A stretch of 6,468 nucleotides of DNA. It comes from Acidimicrobiia bacterium. Its GTDB lineage: Bacteria > Actinomycetota > Acidimicrobiia > Acidimicrobiales > JACDCH01. Made by a program: the position numbers and the translations under genes. The stretch covers positions 1-6,468 of the forward strand of contig JACDCH010000264.1 in assembly GCA_013694495.1 (NCBI GenBank), read 5' to 3'. The notes below the pieces were generated by a model. The model saw only the letters and a program-made list of their open reading frames with translations, was not told where the DNA came from and did not search any database. Below are positions 1 to 5,133 of the stretch, in pieces. Position 1 is the first letter of the stretch, and the number at the start of each line of letters is the position of its first letter.

Positions 1-123
1 GGCCAGATTCGCCCCTGGCGGCGTCCTCGGCCTCGCATTCGCTGGGGGAGTCCGTCGGCCTGCGTCCTTGCCAATGACGAATCTGACTCGCCGCTTTCAT
101 CCACGAACCAACCGTCCGGGACA

Positions 124-384
124 CTAGTGGAACGGGCCGGTATCGCCCCGGTCCTCGCGCTCGGCCGCCTTCACGCCGTAGCCGAAGACGATGGCGGGGG
201 CCAGCACGACCGAGCCCACGAGCAGGGACACGATGATCGTCGTCGTCAGCCAGCTCTCGTAGCTCGCCACGGCGCCGACGACCATCAGCACGACGGCGGC
301 GGCGAACAGGCCGTAGCCGACCCGCTTGCCCGCCTGCACCAGCGACGCGATGCGGGCCCGGCGGGCGAGGACGGGATCCACCAT
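124..384 (-). CDS. Small two-helix integral membrane protein of unknown function
   Basis: An 86-residue protein reads from an ATG at 384-382 to a TAG at 126-124. A basic N-terminus (about residues 8-21, Arg/Lys rich) precedes two hydrophobic segments at about 23-42 and 48-71. These are separated by a short turn containing SYESW, and a charged tail, KAAEREDRGD, follows. By the positive-inside rule both termini are probably cytoplasmic, with the second helix ending in a G-Y-G-V-K-A-A-E-R-E motif. I recall similar short proteins ending in this way from other actinobacteria, annotated only as hypothetical, and I do not know a function. The reading frame stays open far upstream, but that part is antisense to folP and is a high-GC shadow, so the start at 384 is preferred. 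No clear ribosome binding site is visible. The gene is divergent from folP with only about 40 bp between the starts. Confidence 0.72.
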   Translation of the reverse strand: MVDPVLARRARIASLVQAGKRVGYGLFAAAVVLMVVGAVASYESWLTTTIIVSLLVGSVVLAPAIVFGYGVKAAEREDRGDTGPFH

Positions 385-424
385 CGGCGACACGCTGCCA
401 GACTCGCCCGGCGTGGACCCACCC

Positions 425-1339
425 GTGCGGTTGCGCCTGCCGACCACCACCCTCGAGATCCCCGCCGGCCGCCCGGTGCTGATGGGGATCGTCAACGCCA
501 ACGACGACTCGTTCTCCGACGGCGGCCGGTTCTCGACCCTCGACGCCCAGGTCGCCCACGCCCTCCAGCTGGTGGCCGACGGCGCCGGGATCATCGACGT
601 CGGCGGCGAGTCCGGCGTGACCGACACGGCGCCCCGGGCGCCGGAGGAGGAAGCCGCGCTGGTCGTGCCGCTGGTGGCCCGGCTCGTGGCGGAGGGCGTC
701 GTCGTGTCCGTCGACACGTGGAAGCCGCCGGTCGCCGAGGCGGTGCTCGCCGAGGGCGCGTCGATCATCAACGACGTGAGCGGCTTGCGCGACCCCGAGC
801 TCGCCGCCGCCTGCGCCCGCCACGGCGGCGCACTCGTCGTGATGCACACGAGGGTCGAGCCGAAGCACAAGGTCTTCCCGGACTACGCCGACGGCGTCAC
901 CGCCGACGTCGAGTCGTTCCTGGCCGAGCGCCTCGACGTGGCCCGGGCGGCCGGGGTCGGCGACGACCAGCTGATCTTCGACCCGGGCCCGGACTTCGCC
1001 AAGACGCCGGCCGAGTCGATCGAGCTGCTGCGGGCGCTGCCCCGGCTGCTGGGCCGGTTCGGGCTGCCGGTGCTGCTCGCCGTGTCCCGCAAGGACTTCG
1101 TGGGCGCGCTCACGTCGACCGCGCCGCGCGACCGGGGCCCGGGCACCCTGGCCGCAGTCGGCGAGGGGGTCGACGCCGGCGCCCACATCCTTCGCGTCCA
1201 CGAGGTCGCGGCGACCGCTCAGTACCTCACCGTCCGGGCCGCGTTGCGGGGCGAGCTCGAGGTTCCCGCCGACCTGTCCGTCCCCGAGCACCTGCGCCGC
1301 CAGCGGGTCGGGCCGGTCACCCGCACCGGGGAGTCATAG
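425..1339 (+). CDS. folP: Dihydropteroate synthase-family protein
   Basis: A 304-residue TIM-barrel pterin-binding enzyme; the family condenses 6-hydroxymethyl-dihydropterin pyrophosphate with p-aminobenzoate in cytosolic folate synthesis. Motifs in order: GIVNANDDSFSDGG (residues 21-34, usually GI[LV]NVTPDSFSDGG), GAGIIDVGGES (53-63), SVDTWK (95-100), IINDVSGL (114-121), MHTR (140-143), DPGPDFAKT (186-194), SRKDF (221-225) and RVHEV (257-261). The pterin-contacting residues known from E. coli DHPS (Asp96, Asn115, Asp185, Lys221, Arg255, His257) correspond to D97, N116, D186, K223, R257 and H259. The usual STRPG loop after GGE is replaced by SGVTDTAP (63-70), so p-aminobenzoate use is less certain than pterin binding. 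GTG at 425 is chosen because the protein then begins just before the first strand; GTG at 413 (four residues longer) is equally possible, and neither has a clear ribosome binding site. It is the first gene of an apparent operon, ending 11 bp before the crotonase. No other folate gene is in view. Confidence 0.88.
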   Translation: MRLRLPTTTLEIPAGRPVLMGIVNANDDSFSDGGRFSTLDAQVAHALQLVADGAGIIDVGGESGVTDTAPRAPEEEAALVVPLVARLVAEGVVVSVDTWKPPVAEAVLAEGASIINDVSGLRDPELAAACARHGGALVVMHTRVEPKHKVFPDYADGVTADVESFLAERLDVARAAGVGDDQLIFDPGPDFAKTPAESIELLRALPRLLGRFGLPVLLAVSRKDFVGALTSTAPRDRGPGTLAAVGEGVDAGAHILRVHEVAATAQYLTVRAALRGELEVPADLSVPEHLRRQRVGPVTRTGES

Positions 1340-1350
1340 GGTCCGACGCG

Positions 1351-2145
1351 ATGGCCGACGCCGCCGCTCCCGCCCTCCTCGTCGACACCGTCGACGGGGT
1401 CACGACGCTCACGCTCAACCGCCCCGAGGTCCACAACGCGCTGTCGTGGTCGGTGCTGTCCGCGCTCCGGGCTGCCGTCGCCGCGGCCCGCACCGATCCG
1501 GCGACGCGGGTCGTGGTGCTCACGGGCGCCGGCGAGAAGGCGTTCTGCGCCGGGGCCGACCTGTCCGGCATGGCCGCTGGCGCGGGCTACGCCGAGCTGC
1601 ACGACGGCCGGGGCGAGCTGGCCCGGTTGTTCGCCGACCTGTGGGGCCTCGGCAAGCCCACCATCGCCAAGGTGCGGGGCTGGTGCCTGGCCGGCGGCTT
1701 CGGGCTGGCGCTGGCGTGCGACCTCGTGGTGGCCGCCGACGACGCCCGCTTCGGCACGCCCGAGGTCGACCGCGGGCTGTGGCCGTACATGATCACCGTG
1801 CCGATGGTCCGCTCGATGCCGCCCAAGGTGGCCCTCGAGCTGCAACTCACCGGCCGGCGGGTGGCGGCCGACGAGGCGCTGCAGATCGGGTTCGTGAACC
1901 GGGTCGTGGCGCCGAGCGAGGTCGACGCCGCCGTTGCCGAGCTGGCGGCGGGGCTGGCGGCGAAGTCAACCGCCGTGGTGCGCTTGGGGCGCGACGCCTT
2001 CTACGCGGTGTGGGACCAGGCGTCGGCCACCGACGCGCTGAAGCTGCTCCACCCGATGCTCACGGTGCACACCGGCCTCGAGGACGCGGCCGAGGGCATC
2101 GCCGCCTTCGCCGAGAAGCGCGCGCCCGTGTGGACCGACCGCTGA
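1351..2145 (+). CDS. Enoyl-CoA hydratase/isomerase family protein (crotonase), one catalytic Glu missing
   Basis: A 264-residue crotonase-fold protein of normal family length, acting on an acyl-CoA thioester in the cytosol. The oxyanion-hole segments are FCAGAD (residues 65-70) and AGGFG (114-118). Aligned to rat mitochondrial enoyl-CoA hydratase by the conserved CD motif (123-124), the Glu164 equivalent is kept as E138 in FGTPE, while the Glu144 equivalent is G118. Keeping only the second Glu is, as I recall, also seen in bacterial LiuC-type methylglutaconyl-CoA hydratases. The RGLWPYMI stretch after E138 fits an actinobacterial subfamily with no certain substrate. The C-terminus (EGIAAFAEKRAPVW) is the usual crotonase tail. 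ATG 1351 is the first good start after the folP stop. The carboxyltransferase follows 33 bp downstream in what looks like one operon, suggesting acyl-CoA or branched-chain amino acid catabolism. The exact reaction is not assigned. Confidence 0.9.
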   Translation: MADAAAPALLVDTVDGVTTLTLNRPEVHNALSWSVLSALRAAVAAARTDPATRVVVLTGAGEKAFCAGADLSGMAAGAGYAELHDGRGELARLFADLWGLGKPTIAKVRGWCLAGGFGLALACDLVVAADDARFGTPEVDRGLWPYMITVPMVRSMPPKVALELQLTGRRVAADEALQIGFVNRVVAPSEVDAAVAELAAGLAAKSTAVVRLGRDAFYAVWDQASATDALKLLHPMLTVHTGLEDAAEGIAAFAEKRAPVWTDR

Positions 2146-2178
2146 CCCCCTGATCCGGCAGGTGGCAGAGTCGCCGGC

Positions 2179-3753
2179 GTGAGCGATGACCTCCACCAGT
2201 GGCAGCCCCTCCTCGACGACCTCGCGACGCGCCGGTCGACCGCCCTCGCCATGGGCGGGCCCGACCGGGTCGAGCGCCAGCGCAGCCTGGGCAAGCTGCC
2301 GGTGCGCGAGCGCCTCGACCTCTTGCTCGACCCCGGCACCTTCGTCGAGTACGGGCTGCTGGCCGACCACATGGACGAAGGCTTGGCGGCGAAGGGGTCG
2401 CTCGCCGCCGACGGCGTGGTCACCGGTATCGGCGAGATCGATGGCCGGCGCGTCGCCGTCATCGCTTACGACTTCACCGTGCTCGCCGGCTCGATGGGGG
2501 AGGTGGGAGAGCGCAAGACGGCGCGCCTGCGCGAGATCGTCCTCCGCCAGCGCATCCCGGTCGTGTGGCTCCTCGACTCGGGCGGCGCCCGCATCCAGTC
2601 GTCGAGCGGGTCGACCTTCGCCGGCGCCGGCGCGCTGTTCCGCGAGCAGGTGGCGCTGTCCGGCGTCGTGCCCCAGGTGGGCGCGCTCCTCGGCCACTGC
2701 GCCGCGGGCACCGCCTACATCCCGGCGCTGACCGACTTCATCCCGATGGTGAAGGGCACGTCGTCGATGGCGCTCGGCGGCCGCCACCTCGTGAAGGCGG
2801 CCACGGGTGAGGACGTCACCGAGGAGGACATGGGCGGCTCGGAGGTGCACAACAAGCACTCGGGCGTGGCCGACGCCGAGGTGGCGAGCGACGAGGAGTG
2901 CCTCGCCCTCGTGCGCCGGTACCTGTCGTTCTTCCCGAGCCACAACGGCGAGGACCCGCCGGAGACCGAGTCGACCGATCCCGTCGACCGACGCTGCGAG
3001 GAGCTGTACTCGATCGTCCCCACCGCCCCCCGGCGCGCCTACGACACCCGCAAGGTGGTGGCGGCCATCGTCGATGCCGACTGCGAGCCGGTGGAGGTGA
3101 AGGCCGGCTTCGCCCGCAACCTCCTCACCACCCTGGCCCGGATCGGCGGCCAGCCGGTGGGGATCGTGGCCAGCAACCCGATGGTCCTCGGCGGCGCCCT
3201 CGATGTGAACGCGGCCGACAAGGCGGCTCGCTTCGTGTGGCTCTGCGACGCGTTCGGCATCCCGTTGGTGTTCCTGCACGACGTCCCTGGCTTCATCGTC
3301 GGCACCGCCGTGGAGAAGCAGGGCATCATCCGCCACGGCGCCAAGTTCCTGTTCGCCGTGTCGGAGGCGACGGTGCCCAAGATCTCCGTCGTCCTGCGCA
3401 AGAGCTACGGCGCCGGCTACTTCGTGATGAACGGCCTCGCCTACGAGTGCGACCACCTGTCGATCTGGCCCACCGCCGAGATCGCGGTGATGGGCCCCGA
3501 CGGCATGGTCAACATCACGATGCGCAAGCACCTCGAGGGCTTCGAGGAGGGCAAGGAGCGCGACGCCGAGCGCATCCGACTGGCCGAGGAGTTCCGGGCC
3601 AACATCGACCCCTGGATCGCCGCCGGCCACGCCCAGGTCGACGAGGTCATCGACCCGGCCGAGACCCGCCACGTGATCTGGAAGGCGCTCCGCGCCAACC
3701 GCACCAAGGAGGTCGACCGCCCCTGGCGCAAGCACGGCGTCCCCCCGGTGTGA
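2179..3753 (+). CDS. Acyl-CoA carboxylase carboxyltransferase (beta) subunit, PccB/AccD type
   Basis: A 524-residue carboxyltransferase that moves CO2 from carboxybiotin to an acyl-CoA. Two crotonase-like halves are visible: the N-terminal half with GKLPVRERLDLLLDPGTF (38-55), SGGARIQ (134-140) and GTAYIPALTDF (177-187), and the C-terminal half with VEVKAGFAR (305-313), HDVPGFIVGT (367-376), GIIRHGAKFLFA (382-393), RKSYGAGY (407-414) and IWPTAEIAVMG (429-439). The tail RPWRKHG (514-520) is typical of propionyl-CoA carboxylase beta chains. DVPGF and WPTAEIAVMG favour the PccB/AccD family over methylcrotonoyl-CoA carboxylase, whose beta chains I recall carrying NITGF and WPNARISVMG. The residue matching Asp422 of Streptomyces coelicolor PccB, which sets acyl specificity, is F415 here, so propionyl-CoA should not be assumed. 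It starts at GTG 2179 with no strong ribosome binding site, 33 bp after the crotonase. No biotin carboxylase subunit is in the window. Confidence 0.93.
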   Translation: MSDDLHQWQPLLDDLATRRSTALAMGGPDRVERQRSLGKLPVRERLDLLLDPGTFVEYGLLADHMDEGLAAKGSLAADGVVTGIGEIDGRRVAVIAYDFTVLAGSMGEVGERKTARLREIVLRQRIPVVWLLDSGGARIQSSSGSTFAGAGALFREQVALSGVVPQVGALLGHCAAGTAYIPALTDFIPMVKGTSSMALGGRHLVKAATGEDVTEEDMGGSEVHNKHSGVADAEVASDEECLALVRRYLSFFPSHNGEDPPETESTDPVDRRCEELYSIVPTAPRRAYDTRKVVAAIVDADCEPVEVKAGFARNLLTTLARIGGQPVGIVASNPMVLGGALDVNAADKAARFVWLCDAFGIPLVFLHDVPGFIVGTAVEKQGIIRHGAKFLFAVSEATVPKISVVLRKSYGAGYFVMNGLAYECDHLSIWPTAEIAVMGPDGMVNITMRKHLEGFEEGKERDAERIRLAEEFRANIDPWIAAGHAQVDEVIDPAETRHVIWKALRANRTKEVDRPWRKHGVPPV

Positions 3754-3766
3754 CCGGCCGCCACCG

Positions 3767-3802
3767 AAGGTCGAGGGCAAGGTCAAGGGCAAGGTCAAGG
3801 GC
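3767..3802. repeat. Three tandem copies of a 12-bp unit
   Basis: Three units of aaggtcaagggc lie head to tail at 3767-3778, 3779-3790 and 3791-3802, the first differing at one base (gag for aag). A partial fourth start (aatggc) follows. The array begins 13 bp after the carboxyltransferase stop, in the convergent gap before the SDR gene. It looks like a replication-slippage minisatellite. No coding role is supported. Confidence 0.85.
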
Positions 3803-3875
3803 AATGGCGCGACGGAGGCGGCGCTGCTCGACTGCACGTCTGCCGGGCCTCGACCCGCGTGCGCCGACCCGTTCT

Positions 3876-3914
3876 GCGTGCGTGTATCCGGGTGTGGTGC
3901 GGTTCTGCGCACGC
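3876..3914. terminator. Weak long-loop hairpin in the convergent gap
   Basis: A perfect 7-bp inverted repeat, gcgtgcg (3876-3882) and cgcacgc (3908-3914), lies between the convergent carboxyltransferase and SDR genes, where a bidirectional terminator would be expected. The loop is 25 nt and there is no T tract on either strand, so this is only a candidate. The rest of the 202-bp gap (3754-3955) shows nothing beyond the tandem repeat. Confidence 0.2.
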
Positions 3915-3955
3915 GCATCGGTTGGTGATCCGATGGGTCAGCCGCCGGCTCGCAC

Positions 3956-4765
3956 CTACGACCTGTCGGTCCGGGTGCCCTGGTGCGGGACCCCGGTGAG
4001 GAGCACCTCGACGATGCGGCGGGGCGCCTCGCTGAGCAGCGAGAACGCCACGGCCCGCTTCGGGATGCGGACGTGGCGGCGGCCGCGCTGCACGGCCTCG
4101 AGCACCTCGTCGGCGACCTTCTCGCGGGGGACCTCGACCATCAGCTGCAGGCGGTAGAAGCGCTGGAACGACCGCGCCGTCGGCTGGTAGTCGTCGACGT
4201 ACTCGAGCATGTCGGTGGGGATCGGGCCGAGCTCGACGACGGTGGTGTCGATCGGCAGGCCCCGGAGGTCGGCGCGCAGCCCGGCGGTGAAGTGCGTGAG
4301 CGCGGACTTCGTGGCCGAGTAGGTGGCGAGGCCGGGGTACACGCCGACGCCGGCGAGCGACGACACGTTCACGATGTGACCGCCGCCCCGGCCGAGCATG
4401 CGGGGGATCGCCTGCCGGCAGAGCTCGGCGGCGGCGACGTAGTTCACCTGCGTGATGCGGGCCAGCTCGTCGGCCGTCGTGTCGACGATGGACTTGGTCG
4501 CCTCGATGCCGGCGTTGTTGACGAGCACGTCGACCGGGCCCGACTCGTCCTCGATGCGCTCGAGCAGGCCCTCGACGTCCGCCCGTTCGGACAGATCGGC
4601 CGGGTGGGCGGTGCCGCCCAGTTCGGCCGCCAGCTTCCGGATGGCGTCCTCGCTGCGGGCCACGAGGGCGACGACGGCCCCGGCCCCGGCGAAGGCGTGG
4701 GCGATCGACTCGCCGATCCCACGCGACCCGCCGGTGATCAGAACCCGCTTCGCCCGTACGTCCAT
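3956..4765 (-). CDS. Short-chain dehydrogenase/reductase (classical SDR)
   Basis: A 269-residue NAD(P)-dependent oxidoreductase with a Rossmann fold. The cofactor motif TGGSRGIG is at 11-18 and the second strand ends VARS with R37, which suggests NADP(H). NNAG is at 83-86. The catalytic set is complete: N108 (VNY), S136 (NVSS), Y149 and K153 (YSATK). The segment after the active site reads ELGPIPTDM (178-186) in place of the usual PGxxxT. The C-terminal part (about 200-255) is longer than in minimal 250-residue SDRs and should cover the substrate pocket. The substrate cannot be named; the surrounding acyl-CoA genes would suit a 3-hydroxyacyl or other lipid-derived alcohol/ketone, which is inference. 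It converges on the carboxyltransferase and diverges from the biotin carrier unit. ATG 4765 has no ribosome binding site but sits 6 nt after a TANNNT element, fitting a leaderless start. Confidence 0.93.
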   Translation of the reverse strand: MDVRAKRVLITGGSRGIGESIAHAFAGAGAVVALVARSEDAIRKLAAELGGTAHPADLSERADVEGLLERIEDESGPVDVLVNNAGIEATKSIVDTTADELARITQVNYVAAAELCRQAIPRMLGRGGGHIVNVSSLAGVGVYPGLATYSATKSALTHFTAGLRADLRGLPIDTTVVELGPIPTDMLEYVDDYQPTARSFQRFYRLQLMVEVPREKVADEVLEAVQRGRRHVRIPKRAVAFSLLSEAPRRIVEVLLTGVPHQGTRTDRS

Positions 4766-4771
4766 GGCCGG

Positions 4772-4781
4772 AGCGTATGTT
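4772..4781. promoter_or_regulatory. Overlapping divergent -10-like elements
   Basis: On the minus strand TACGCT (4777-4772) ends 6 nt before the SDR ATG at 4765. On the plus strand TATGTT (4776-4781) ends 8 nt before an ATG at 4790. Both match the actinobacterial TANNNT -10 pattern at distances expected for leaderless transcription, and they share the TA at 4776-4777. No convincing -35 box is seen for either, so the call rests on pattern and spacing only. Confidence 0.4.
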
Positions 4782-4789
4782 CCCCGCGC

Positions 4790-4924
4790 ATGAGCGAGCT
4801 TGCGAGCGAATCAATTTCACAGTCTCGTTTCTCGATGCGGAGCTTGTGGAGCATCGAGCGCTCATTGCTGCCCGGCTTCAGTCGGCGTCTGGAGACGTCC
4901 GATCACGTGATGTTGCAGCAATGA
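4790..4924 (+). other. Possible 44-codon leader ORF ending in an ATGA overlap with the biotin carrier start
   Basis: An open frame runs from ATG 4790 for 44 codons to TGA 4922-4924. That stop overlaps the biotin carrier ATG (4921-4923) as ATGA, the classic layout for translational coupling. The ATG lies 8 nt after a TATGTT element, so it could be a leaderless start. The predicted peptide begins MSELASESIS and is rich in Ser, Arg and Leu, with no recognised domain. Its third-position G/C (about 73% by my count) is lower than in neighbouring genes, which argues for caution. An alternative frame from ATG 4777 would instead add 48 residues to the biotin carrier, but its third-position G/C is only about 53%, so I do not favour it. 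Confidence 0.3.
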
Positions 4925-4927
4925 GCG
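4831..4927 (+). promoter_or_regulatory. Two abutting hairpins in the leader of the biotin carrier gene
   Basis: Hairpin I pairs ctcgatgc (4831-4838) with gcatcgag (4851-4858), a perfect 8-bp stem with a 12-nt loop. Hairpin II starts at the next base: cgctcattgctgc (4859-4871) pairs perfectly over 13 bp with gcagcaatgagcg (4915-4927). Inside it is a third stem, tcggcgtct (4882-4890) with agacg-t-ccga (4893-4902, one bulged t) around a 2-nt turn, followed by the palindrome atcacgtgat (4902-4911). The biotin carrier ATG at 4921-4923 lies inside the 3' arm of hairpin II, so in RNA the start codon would be buried. The arms are visible directly in the sequence; a regulatory role, or alternatively a relic of a small inserted element, is inference. 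Confidence 0.5.
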
Positions 4928-5133
4928 AGGTACGAGCGGAGATCACCGCCAACGTGTGGCAGGTCAAGGTCGAGGTCGGCCAGCAGGTCTCCGCAGGCGA
5001 CGAGCTCGTCATCCTCGAGTCGATGAAGATGGAGATCCCCGTGCTCTGCCCGGTCGCCGGCAAGGTGGTCGAGCTGCGCGTCGCGCCCGAAACGCAGGTG
5101 CACGAGGGCGACGTCATCGCTGTCGTCGAGTGA
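4921..5133 (+). CDS. Stand-alone biotinyl carrier protein (TB7.3-type BCCP)
   Basis: A 70-residue single biotinyl/lipoyl domain. The biotin attachment motif ESMKMEIP is at 33-40, with K36 (codon 5026-5028) as the predicted biotinylated lysine. V-x-x-G-x-x-V-x-x-G-D at 17-27 and the closing HEGDVIAVVE (61-70) are the paired half-barrel strands of the fold. Length and sequence match what I recall of the 71-residue mycobacterial TB7.3 protein, including the opening VRAEI. In carboxylases such a domain swings carboxybiotin from the biotin carboxylase to the carboxyltransferase; no biotin carboxylase is nearby. ATG 4921 is chosen because the family begins immediately before the first strand. A longer frame from 4777 would add 48 residues of atypical composition. 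The stop overlaps the GTG of the next gene (GTGA), implying translational coupling. The start codon lies inside a long inverted repeat. Confidence 0.88.
   Translation: MSEVRAEITANVWQVKVEVGQQVSAGDELVILESMKMEIPVLCPVAGKVVELRVAPETQVHEGDVIAVVE

Noticed and set aside
4..85. 8-bp inverted repeat cagattcg and cgaatctg
   Set aside because: The arms are 66 bp apart with nothing recognisable between them; this is readily expected by chance. No gene or RNA was seen in 1-123.
127..1350. Long plus-strand open frame ahead of and continuous with the first crotonase
   Set aside because: It is Arg/Gly/Pro-rich nonsense overlapping folP in another frame, a typical shadow in very GC-rich DNA. The crotonase itself begins at ATG 1351.
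1966..3918. 650-codon minus-strand open frame opposite the carboxyltransferase
   Set aside because: It is His/Gly/Ala/Arg-rich with no motif, and is the antisense of a clear PccB-type gene. Length alone is not evidence at this GC content.
3809..3955. Possible small gene in the convergent gap
   Set aside because: Open frames here are Arg/Pro-rich extensions of shadows, with no ribosome binding site and no domain.
4777..4920. 48-residue N-terminal extension of the biotin carrier
   Set aside because: The frame is open, but its third-position G/C is only about 53% and stand-alone biotin carriers of this type are about 70 residues, so ATG 4921 is preferred.
4859..4927. Integron attC-like site
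   Set aside because: The folded shape is suggestive, but the conserved R' and R'' core triplets (GTTRRRY and its complement) are not in the right places and there is no integrase.
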